Shown here: positions 7,774 through 13,939 of the stretch, piece after piece | Layout of the letters: every line of letters begins with the position of its first letter | Position numbering within the stretch: position 1 is the stretch's first letter | Origin: Flavobacteriales bacterium UBA7878 | GTDB lineage: Bacteria; Bacteroidota; Bacteroidia; Flavobacteriales; Schleiferiaceae | DNA length: 16,382 bases | Reading direction: 5' to 3' | NCBI GenBank assembly: GCA_002501205.1 | Contig: DLRW01000053.1 | Span: 1,034 to 17,415 of the forward strand | Notes under the pieces: generated by a model | Told to the model about the DNA's origin: nothing | Database searches by the model: none | What the model saw: only the letters and a program-made list of their open reading frames with translations | Translations under genes and position numbers: made by a program

Positions 7774-8229
7774 ATGCGCGCATTAATTCAAAGAGTTCAA
7801 AAAGCCTCAGTTCAAGTAGAAGGAGAAATTGTAGGAGCCATCGATAAAGGCCTCTTAATTTTATTAGGAGTAGGCCCTGATGATGAAGCGGAAGATCGCG
7901 ATTGGTTGCTGCAAAAAATCTTAAAACTGCGCATTTTTAATGATGAGCAAGATTTAATGAACCTCTCGGTAGAAGATGTGCAAGGTAGCCTGCTGGTGGT
8001 AAGCCAGTTTACCCTTCACGCCAAGGTTAAAAAGGGCACACGCCCCAGCTATGCCAAGGCCGCTCCTCCCGACATGGCCAACCAGCTTTACGAAGAATTC
8101 CTGGCCGAGGCCCGCACCCTCATCGGCGAAAGCCGGGTTTCGCAAGGTCAATTTGGCGCTCACATGGAAGTGGAGCTTGTAAATGACGGACCCGTTACCA
8201 TCTGGATCGACACCAAAAACAAAGAATAA
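7774..8229 (+). CDS. dtd: D-aminoacyl-tRNA deacylase
   Basis: Dtd hydrolyses D-amino acids (and glycine on tRNA-Ala) from mischarged tRNAs in the cytosol. The 151-residue product has the normal length and both signature motifs: SQFTL (77-81) and the Gly-cisPro motif in NDGPVT (137-142), which excludes L-aminoacyl substrates. The family start MRALIQRV is intact and the ATG at 7774 is unambiguous. It lies 6 bp after rsgA. The next gene, a T9SS-exported protein, starts 60 bp downstream. Confidence 0.96.
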   Translation: MRALIQRVQKASVQVEGEIVGAIDKGLLILLGVGPDDEAEDRDWLLQKILKLRIFNDEQDLMNLSVEDVQGSLLVVSQFTLHAKVKKGTRPSYAKAAPPDMANQLYEEFLAEARTLIGESRVSQGQFGAHMEVELVNDGPVTIWIDTKNKE

Positions 8230-8289
8230 AGCAGGATTAATATCGGGCTAACTTCTGTTTGTTTACTTCGCCGCCCAAAACTCCTGCAA

Positions 8290-9708
8290 ATGCGCGCCCT
8301 GCTTCTTAGTCTACTGGTCCTCTGCTCCTTAAAAACATTCGGTCAGGCAAATGATCTTATGATCACTGAATACGTGGATTGGAATCCCGGTAGTGGATGG
8401 GCCATCAAAATTTACAACCCCACCGCCAGCCCTATAAACCTCAATGCCTATTATGTTCAGGTTTATAATGGCTCCAACACTAGTTCCACCGGTTCAGTAC
8501 ATTTAGGAGGAATCCTCAATGCCGGAGCAAGCATTATCATCTCCAATGCCGACAATAGTGGTTCCAGCGCCGATTTCAAAGCCTGCTCCGATCAGGTGCG
8601 GACCAATTTAGGCGGCGTAAATAATGATGATTGTATTGCCATTACTTTAGGCAACACCAACACTTTCGTGGATATGGTAGGGCTCTATGGAGTAGCCGTC
8701 AAAAACCAAGTAGCCGGAGTTAATAATGCTTTGAAATGGCAAAAGCTGGTGCGTCTCGATGGAAATTGCACCCGCTACACCTCCACTGATGGCACTAGCG
8801 CCAATAGTTGGCCCTCCAGCGCCTCTGTTTCAGTGACCGGCTGGCAGGTAGATCCTCCCACCTGCATAAGTAGCGGTTCCAATTTCAGCCCCTTTAGTAT
8901 TGGCAATACCTTAAGTGAGAGTATTTGCCAAGGGGATAGCTTCCTCTTTAATGGTCAGTACTTGAAAAGTCCGGGCACCTATTTCGATACGATCAGTTCG
9001 GGCTCCAGCTGCGGACAAATCAACCAATTGCAATTAAGCTTAAACCAGCCATTAATGGGTCAGCTTAGCTTAAGTGCCTGTCGTCAGGATTCCCTCTTTT
9101 ATAATAATAGCTGGTTCCGAAACGACACCAATTTCATTCATCAAAAACCCAATGCCGGCACCTGCGATAGCATTATCAATGTCGAAATTCGATTCACCGG
9201 ACCACAGGCGGATTTTAGCTGGCAATATCCTACCACCGATTCATCACAAATCCAGTTTCAGAATTACAGCACGGGCAGTGTAGATGGAGTTCTTTGGGAT
9301 TTTGGTGATGGTGACAGCACTACCCTCTTCGACCCCCAGCACCAATTCGAAGGAGAAGGTCCTTTTAAAGTTAGCCTTTGGGTTTCCGACAGCGAAGGTT
9401 GCGGAGACAGCATTTCCTATTGGCTATACATCCCTGACTCAGAATTAAAGTTGCCCATCATCCCTAATATCTTTAGTCCCAATGGGGATTTCATGAACGA
9501 CACTTATCATTTCGATATTAGTCGGGCCCCTGCCGATTTCGATGTTCGCATTTTTGATCGCTATGGCCTGGAGGTGTTTCATAGCTCTGAAGCCGACTTT
9601 GCCTGGGATGGAAAATACCAGGGCCAAGCCTGTGGCAGCGGAACCTACTTTTTGCAATTGCAGTGGGAGGGTGAGATTTATAAAAAATTCCTAAGCTTGC
9701 AGCGATAA
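8290..9708 (+). CDS. Secreted modular protein: lamin-tail-like domain, Cys-repeat pair, PKD domain, T9SS type B (gliding-associated) C-terminal domain
   Basis: The product has 472 residues. A signal peptide covers residues 1-19 (ending LKTFGQ). Residues about 20-125 resemble a lamin-tail domain (LMITEY, then GSGWAIKIYNPT and INLNAYYVQVY). Residues about 205-300 hold two diverged copies of a Bacteroidota repeat with the pattern C-x-x-D-S-x-x-F/Y-x-x...G-T/N...C-x-x-I. A PKD domain follows (about 305-385) with the diagnostic WDFGDGDSTT. The last 82 residues (391-472) form the gliding-motility-associated C-terminal (CHU_C/T9SS type B) domain, opening IPNIFSPNGDFMNDTYHF and containing IFDRYGLEVF and the GSGTYFLQL strand. 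It should be exported through T9SS and anchored at the cell surface, where a role in adhesion is plausible but not shown. The mazG-like gene follows after 7 bp. Confidence 0.9.
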   Translation: MRALLLSLLVLCSLKTFGQANDLMITEYVDWNPGSGWAIKIYNPTASPINLNAYYVQVYNGSNTSSTGSVHLGGILNAGASIIISNADNSGSSADFKACSDQVRTNLGGVNNDDCIAITLGNTNTFVDMVGLYGVAVKNQVAGVNNALKWQKLVRLDGNCTRYTSTDGTSANSWPSSASVSVTGWQVDPPTCISSGSNFSPFSIGNTLSESICQGDSFLFNGQYLKSPGTYFDTISSGSSCGQINQLQLSLNQPLMGQLSLSACRQDSLFYNNSWFRNDTNFIHQKPNAGTCDSIINVEIRFTGPQADFSWQYPTTDSSQIQFQNYSTGSVDGVLWDFGDGDSTTLFDPQHQFEGEGPFKVSLWVSDSEGCGDSISYWLYIPDSELKLPIIPNIFSPNGDFMNDTYHFDISRAPADFDVRIFDRYGLEVFHSSEADFAWDGKYQGQACGSGTYFLQLQWEGEIYKKFLSLQR

Positions 9709-9715
9709 GAATAGT

Positions 9716-10045
9716 ATGAAAGGAATTACCGAATTACAAGGCCAGGTCGACGAGTGGATTCAAAATCATGGGGTACGCTATTTTAATGAGCTTACCAATA
9801 TGGCGCAACTTACTGAGGAGGTTGGTGAAGTAGCCCGTATTATTGCCCGCCGCTATGGCGAGCAAAGCGAAAAGGAAAGTGATAAGGCCAAGGATCTGGG
9901 TGAAGAGCTAGCCGATGTGCTCTTTGTAGTGCTTTGTTTAGCCAATCAAACTGACACGGATTTACAAGCGGCCTTCGATCGAAAAATGGAGGCTAAAACG
10001 AAGCGCGATCACGACCGTCATCACAACAATGCCAAATTGAAGTAG
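9716..10045 (+). CDS. MazG-like nucleotide pyrophosphohydrolase
   Basis: This 109-residue protein is a single-domain member of the all-alpha MazG/NTP-PPase superfamily. It carries the metal-binding EExxE motif as EEVGE (34-38) and the second acidic motif ExxD as ELAD (64-67), on two helices as in the family. Such enzymes split (d)NTPs to (d)NMP and pyrophosphate, often cleaning non-standard nucleotides; the substrate here cannot be told. The C-terminus is rich in Lys and His (KRDHDRHHNNAKLK). It starts 7 bp after the T9SS protein's stop, and may belong functionally with rsgA and dtd upstream. Confidence 0.88.
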   Translation: MKGITELQGQVDEWIQNHGVRYFNELTNMAQLTEEVGEVARIIARRYGEQSEKESDKAKDLGEELADVLFVVLCLANQTDTDLQAAFDRKMEAKTKRDHDRHHNNAKLK

Positions 10046-10062
10046 AGCGCCTCAGTATTGGC

Positions 10063-10070
10063 TATCTTTG
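10063..10070 (+). promoter_or_regulatory. Bacteroidota -7 promoter box for the QueD/PTPS gene
   Basis: TATCTTTG, an exact TAnnTTTG, ends 22 bp before the ATG at 10093, implying a leader of about 17 nt. It separates this gene from the mazG-like gene, which ends at 10045. A TTG at 10037-10039 is a weak, slightly distant -33 candidate. Confidence 0.55.
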
Positions 10071-10092
10071 CAAAAATTTTGACGCCACGATC

Positions 10093-10503
10093 ATGATTTA
10101 TATCGAGCGGAAGGAGCGTTTTAGCGCTGCTCATCAATTATACAATCCCAACTGGACGGTAGAGCAAAATGATGCGGTATTTGGGAAATGTGCCAACAAG
10201 AATTTTCACGGCCATAACTTCACCCTCATTGTAACCGTTAAAGGTGAGATCAATCCGGACACTGGCTTCGTGATGAACCTGGTAGACCTGAAGAAAATCA
10301 TTCAGGAGCAGGTCATCGAAAAGGTAGACCATGCCAACCTCAATCACGATGTGGACTTCATGCTGGGCAAATTTGCCTCCACGGAAGTACTGGCCGAAGA
10401 ATTCTGGAAAATCCTCGAACCCGCCATCGCCGAGCATGGCTGTCAATTGCATCGTATCCGCCTGGAAGAGACAATTAATAATGCGGTGGAGTATTTTGGG
10501 TGA
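10093..10503 (+). CDS. queD: 6-pyruvoyl/6-carboxy-tetrahydropterin synthase family protein
   Basis: The product has 136 residues and converts dihydroneopterin triphosphate, either to 6-carboxytetrahydropterin (QueD, queuosine pathway) or to 6-pyruvoyltetrahydropterin (PTPS, biopterin pathway). Zinc ligands are His14 (FSAAH), His39 and His41 (HGH). Catalytic candidates are Cys33, the Asp79-His80 pair, and Glu126 (LEETINN). Five residues separate Cys33 from the HGH motif, the C-x5-HGH spacing of eukaryotic PTPS, whereas classical QueD has C-x3-HGH. The segment GFVMNLVDLKK (58-68) also reads like animal PTPS. So the family is certain but the exact reaction is not, and the symbol is provisional. 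The gene has its own promoter-like box and no other queuosine or pterin gene is nearby. Confidence 0.85.
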   Translation: MIYIERKERFSAAHQLYNPNWTVEQNDAVFGKCANKNFHGHNFTLIVTVKGEINPDTGFVMNLVDLKKIIQEQVIEKVDHANLNHDVDFMLGKFASTEVLAEEFWKILEPAIAEHGCQLHRIRLEETINNAVEYFG

Positions 10504-10518
10504 GAAGGGACTGGCTAT

Positions 10519-10567
10519 TAGACTTTAGACAATAGACTTTGGACGATAGATAATAGACGATAGAGGT
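10519..10567. repeat. Array of seven 7-bp repeats (consensus TAGACnn), left arm
   Basis: Seven heptamers stand exactly in register at 10519, 10526, 10533, 10540, 10547, 10554 and 10561: TAGACTT, TAGACAA, TAGACTT, TGGACGA, TAGATAA, TAGACGA, TAGAGGT. The array starts 15 bp after the stop of the preceding gene. Bases 10548-10564 form the left arm of an inverted repeat with 11016-11032. Confidence 0.85.
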
Positions 10568-11032
10568 CTCCGGTGGAAGATTCATTAAATTGCTTTCAAA
10601 CCAAAACCTCTGATCTATGCATAATTACCGTGAGTTAATCCTTTGGCGAAAAACCCGCAGCTTGGTTAAAAAAGTCTATCAGCTATTGCCCGAACTTCCC
10701 GAAATCGAACGATATGGCCTTCGCAGCCAAATTGGGCGATCTGCCATATCAATACCTTCCAATATTGCTGAAGGTGCTGGTAGAAATAGTAATAAAGAAT
10801 TTGTAAAATTCTTATCCATTGCTCAAGGATCATCTTACGAGCTTGCCACTCAACTCTATTTAGCAACAGACTTAGGCTATTTCAAAATGAGCAGTCTCGA
10901 AGAGCTTTTTAGTGATTTGGATGAAATCCAAAAAATAAATCGAACCTTGCAAAACAAATTTCAAACCCTTTAGACGATTCTTAGTTATAAAGGTCAATCC
11001 ATCTAACTTCTAAGATCTATCGTCTAATATCT
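10548..11032. repeat. Inverted repeat pair (16 of 17 bp) enclosing the four-helix-bundle gene
   Basis: The left arm 10548-10564 (AGATAATAGACGATAGA) is the reverse complement of 11016-11032 except for one base; the core TAGACGATAGA (10554-10564) is perfect against 11016-11026. The arms are 451 bp apart and contain only the IVP-type gene. A transcript across the unit could close into a long stem-loop. Confidence 0.8.
10617..10973 (+). CDS. Four-helix bundle protein, 23S rRNA intervening-sequence (IVP) family
   Basis: The product has 118 residues and is predicted all-helical. It has the family's layout: an opening MHNYRELILWRKTRSLVKKVYQLL helix, then the turn with RYGLRSQIGRSAISIPSNIAEG (about 32-53), which is the signature of the IVP/S23 family, and two further helices (60-85 and 92-116). 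Homologues are encoded in 23S rRNA intervening sequences of Leptospira and Coxiella, and a related fold (Avd) serves diversity-generating retroelements; here there is neither an rRNA nor a reverse transcriptase. The molecular role is unknown, probably nucleic acid or protein binding by an oligomer. The gene sits alone between two inverted heptamer arrays, and its TAG stop is itself part of a TAGACGA heptamer (10971-10977). It looks like a separate insertion between queD and fabD. Confidence 0.92.
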   Translation: MHNYRELILWRKTRSLVKKVYQLLPELPEIERYGLRSQIGRSAISIPSNIAEGAGRNSNKEFVKFLSIAQGSSYELATQLYLATDLGYFKMSSLEELFSDLDEIQKINRTLQNKFQTL

Positions 11033-11035
11033 TAT
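11001..11035. repeat. Array of five 7-bp repeats in opposite orientation (consensus nTCTAnn), right arm
   Basis: Heptamers at 11001, 11008, 11015, 11022 and 11029 (ATCTAAC, TTCTAAG, ATCTATC, GTCTAAT, ATCTTAT) are again exactly 7 bp apart and are the reverse complement of the left array's consensus. The array ends 13 bp before the fabD start codon, so it fills the fabD leader or promoter region. Confidence 0.8.
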
Positions 11036-11048
11036 AAATCAACTACCA

Positions 11049-11921
11049 ATGAAAGCATACATCTTCCCCGGCCAAGGAGCCCAATTCACCGGAATGGGAA
11101 AAGACCTCTACGACGGATCAGAGGCCTCCAAAGCTTTGTTCGAACAAGCGAATGACACCTTAGGATTTCGTATTACCGATATCATGTTCGAAGGATCGGC
11201 TGAGGATTTGAAACAAACCAAAGTAACGCAGCCTGCAATCTTTTTACATTCTGTAATTCTGGCCAAGAGCCTCAATGATTTTAAACCCGATATGGTGGCG
11301 GGTCATTCTTTGGGCGAATTTTCAGCCTTGGTCGCCAATGGAACTTTGGCTTTTGAAGATGCCTTAAAATTAGTTTCTGCTCGAGCCTTAGCCATGCAAG
11401 AAGCTTGCGAAGCAGAGCCCAGCACCATGGCTGCCGTTTTAGGATTGGAAGACGCAAAAGTAGAAGAGCTTTGTGCGCAGGTAGATGGAATTGTGGTGCC
11501 TGCCAATTACAACTGCCCCGGACAGTTAGTGATCTCTGGTGCTATTCCCGCGGTAGAGCAAGCTTGTGAGCTGATGAAGGAAGCCGGTGCTAAACGCGCT
11601 TTACTCCTACCCGTAGGTGGCGCCTTCCACTCTCCATTAATGAAGCCCGCAGAAGAAAAATTAGCGGCTGCCATTAATGCTACCAAATTCCAGGACCCCA
11701 TTTGCCCGGTATATCAAAATGTGAGCACTACACCCATTAGTGATCCGGCGGTAATCCAAAGCAATTTGATCAAGCAATTAACCGCACCGGTTAAATGGAC
11801 GCAAAGCGTTCAAAATATGGTGGCCAATGGTGCAAGCACCTTTATTGAGGTTGGTCCCGGTAAAGTATTACAAGGATTGGTGAAAAAAATTCACCGCGAA
11901 GCCGAAACTCAAAGCGCCTGA
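11049..11921 (+). CDS. fabD: Malonyl-CoA:acyl carrier protein transacylase FabD
   Basis: FabD moves malonyl from CoA to acyl carrier protein, supplying fatty acid synthesis in the cytosol. The 290-residue product has the family's length and landmarks: oxyanion-hole GQGAQ (8-12), nucleophile Ser87 in GHSLGE (85-90), the conserved Arg112 in SARA, and catalytic His194 in GAFHSPLM (191-198), plus the terminal EVGPGKVL block. The ATG at 11049 begins MKAYIFPGQGAQ, the normal N-terminus. The gene lies just after the right heptamer array and has no recognisable TAnnTTTG box, so its promoter may lie in or before the IVP unit. The mevalonate genes follow after about 42 bp. Confidence 0.96.
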   Translation: MKAYIFPGQGAQFTGMGKDLYDGSEASKALFEQANDTLGFRITDIMFEGSAEDLKQTKVTQPAIFLHSVILAKSLNDFKPDMVAGHSLGEFSALVANGTLAFEDALKLVSARALAMQEACEAEPSTMAAVLGLEDAKVEELCAQVDGIVVPANYNCPGQLVISGAIPAVEQACELMKEAGAKRALLLPVGGAFHSPLMKPAEEKLAAAINATKFQDPICPVYQNVSTTPISDPAVIQSNLIKQLTAPVKWTQSVQNMVANGASTFIEVGPGKVLQGLVKKIHREAETQSA

Positions 11922-11963
11922 TTGAATTTTAAACCCGAGCTTTAAAGCACAGAATTGAAGCCC

Positions 11964-13001
11964 ATGAATTCGAAGTCCAGCAGTTGGCGTAGCCCCTCGA
12001 ATATTGCCTTGGTGAAGTACTGGGGAAAATATGAGCCCCAATTACCTGCGAACCCCAGCCTTAGCTTTACGCTCAAAGAAAGCTATACCGAAACCAAGCT
12101 GGAAATTCAGGAGGAAATCAGTGCGGCGGACTTCGATTTTGAGGTCTATTTGGATTACCGCAAAGCGGATAATTTCAAACCCAAGATTGAGCAATTCTTG
12201 CAGCGAATTGAAAGTGAGCTCGACTTTTTGAAAGGACATAAATTCAGCATCCACACTTATAACAGCTTTCCTCATAGCAGTGGCATTGCCAGTTCTGCCA
12301 GTGGAATGTCGGCCTTAGCCCTTTGTTTATTATCCCTTTCACCAAAGGGGCAAAAACTCAGCGAGAGCGAATTTTACCGCAAGGCCAGCGAATGGGCCCG
12401 TTTGGGGTCTGGCTCGGCCAGTCGCTCTTTATTTGGTGGCCTGGGTTTATGGGGCAAAACAGAAGGTATTACCGAAAGCAGCGATGAATATGCCATCCCC
12501 TATGAAGGGAAAGTAGACCCGGTTTTCAAAGACTTTAAGGACACTATTTTATTGGTAGAAAAAGGTCAGAAAGCGGTGAGCAGCACTGCCGGACATGGCT
12601 TAATGAAAGGACATCCATTTGCACAGGAACGCTTTAAGCAGGCACATCGCAATATGGCCAGCTTACAGAGTATATTGGCTAAGGGTGATTTGGAGGCATT
12701 TGGCGAATTGGTTGAAAGTGAAGCCCTCACCCTCCATGCTATGATGATGAGCTCTCGCCCCTATTTTTTATTGATGAAGCCCAATACTCTTCAGATCATT
12801 GAAGAGATATGGAATTTCCGCCGCGAAACCCTTAAGCCGCTCTACTTCACTTTAGATGCCGGTGCTAATGTGCATTTACTTTATCCTTCGAGCATCGAAC
12901 AAGAAGCTTTGGATTTCGTTAACAGCACTATAAAAGGCTATTTAAAAAACGGAGAGTATATTTGCGATCAGGTTGGACCTGGTCCCACGAAGCTGACATA
13001 A
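11964..13001 (+). CDS. mvaD: Diphosphomevalonate decarboxylase
   Basis: This GHMP-family enzyme converts mevalonate 5-diphosphate to isopentenyl diphosphate, using ATP. The 345-residue product has SPSNIALVKYWGK (10-22), the phosphate loop FPHSSGIASSASG (102-114), LGSGSASRSLFGG (147-159) and the catalytic Asp298 in FTLDAGANVHLL, all characteristic of the family. I place the start at ATG 11964; an in-frame TTG at 11955 would add only three residues. The TAA stop shares its last base with the ATG of the next gene (TAATG at 12999-13003), typical of translational coupling. The phosphate loop's HSSG replaces the more usual TAAG; this is probably lineage-typical. Alternative GHMP decarboxylase substrates (mevalonate 3- or 5-phosphate) cannot be excluded. 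Confidence 0.9.
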   Translation: MNSKSSSWRSPSNIALVKYWGKYEPQLPANPSLSFTLKESYTETKLEIQEEISAADFDFEVYLDYRKADNFKPKIEQFLQRIESELDFLKGHKFSIHTYNSFPHSSGIASSASGMSALALCLLSLSPKGQKLSESEFYRKASEWARLGSGSASRSLFGGLGLWGKTEGITESSDEYAIPYEGKVDPVFKDFKDTILLVEKGQKAVSSTAGHGLMKGHPFAQERFKQAHRNMASLQSILAKGDLEAFGELVESEALTLHAMMMSSRPYFLLMKPNTLQIIEEIWNFRRETLKPLYFTLDAGANVHLLYPSSIEQEALDFVNSTIKGYLKNGEYICDQVGPGPTKLT

Positions 13002-13939
13002 TGAAGAATAATCCGCTTTACTACGCCAAAATCCTTCTCTTCGGAGAGTATGGCATTATAAACGATTCACAGGGTTTATCGGTTCCTTATAACTATTATC
13101 AGGGTGCCTTTAAGCAAGAAGCTGAATTGTCGGAAACCGCCGAGCGCTCGAATCAGAGCTTATGGAAATTCTTCAATTACCTCGAGGCACTGGAAGCCAG
13201 TGGCGATAGTTTAGCCCAATTCGATTTAGAAGCTTTCCGCAAAGATTTAGAAGCCAATTACTATTTCGACAGCAGTATCCCCGAAGGATATGGAGTAGGC
13301 AGCAGTGGGGCATTATGTGCCGCGATTTACGATCGTTATGCCTTAAACCGCATCGATCCGGAGGCGGATATCAGCAAAGAAAACATTCAACAGCTTAAGC
13401 AGATCCTAGGTCAGATGGAGTCTTTTTTCCACGGAAGAAGCAGCGGACTCGACCCTCTTATTTGCTACCTCAAATTACCGGTATTAATTCAGTCGAAAGA
13501 CGAGTTAGGCACGGTACATATCCCAGAAAGGTTAGAGGGCAAAGGAGCCATTTTCTTATTGAATAGCGGCCAACCCGGTGAAACCCAACCCATGGTAAAC
13601 ATCTTTATGGATAAGATGAAAAATGAGGGTTTCCGAAAAGTAATGAAAGAGCAGTTTACCAAGTACAATGATGCTTGTATTGCTGCTTTCCTGAAAGGAG
13701 ATACCAAACCTCTTTTCAATAACCTCAAGAAATTGAGTCATTTGGTCTTTGAGAACTTCAGCCCGATGATTCCTCACAGCATGAAGGAATTATGGCAACA
13801 AGGGATCGAAACCAATGCTTATTACCTCAAGCTTTGCGGCAGTGGAGGTGGTGGTTTTGTATTAGGCTTTACGCCTGATTACGACCAGGCCAAAACTTTG
13901 CTCAAAGGTTACGAAACCGAATTGATATACCGTCTGTAA
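13001..13939 (+). CDS. mvk: Mevalonate kinase (GHMP kinase)
   Basis: Mevalonate kinase phosphorylates mevalonate at O5 at the start of the lower mevalonate pathway. The 312-residue product has an N-terminal AKILLFGEYGI (9-19), the GHMP phosphate loop PEGYGVGSSGAL (94-105), Glu140 as Mg2+ ligand candidate, Asp151 in HGRSSGLDP as catalytic base candidate, and the C-terminal motif CGSGGGGFVLGF (279-290). The ATG at 13001 is chosen over an upstream in-frame ATG at 12962 because it overlaps the mvaD stop by one base and places the conserved YYAKILLFGEYG at the expected position. The next gene begins directly after its stop. No phosphomevalonate kinase is present in the window. Confidence 0.9.
   Translation: MKNNPLYYAKILLFGEYGIINDSQGLSVPYNYYQGAFKQEAELSETAERSNQSLWKFFNYLEALEASGDSLAQFDLEAFRKDLEANYYFDSSIPEGYGVGSSGALCAAIYDRYALNRIDPEADISKENIQQLKQILGQMESFFHGRSSGLDPLICYLKLPVLIQSKDELGTVHIPERLEGKGAIFLLNSGQPGETQPMVNIFMDKMKNEGFRKVMKEQFTKYNDACIAAFLKGDTKPLFNNLKKLSHLVFENFSPMIPHSMKELWQQGIETNAYYLKLCGSGGGGFVLGFTPDYDQAKTLLKGYETELIYRL

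Noticed and set aside
10519..10567. Short regular repeats as a possible CRISPR array
   Set aside because: Units are only 7 bp with no spacers, and no cas gene is near.
10617..10973. Accessory variability determinant (Avd) of a diversity-generating retroelement
   Set aside because: The fold family is related, but no reverse transcriptase, template repeat or variable repeat is visible in the surrounding sequence.
11955..11963. TTG start for mvaD
   Set aside because: An ATG three codons downstream is stronger and nothing conserved is lost.
12962..13000. Upstream ATG for mevalonate kinase, adding 13 residues
   Set aside because: The added residues lie inside the mvaD coding region and match no kinase N-terminus; the ATG at 13001 overlaps the mvaD stop in the usual coupled way.
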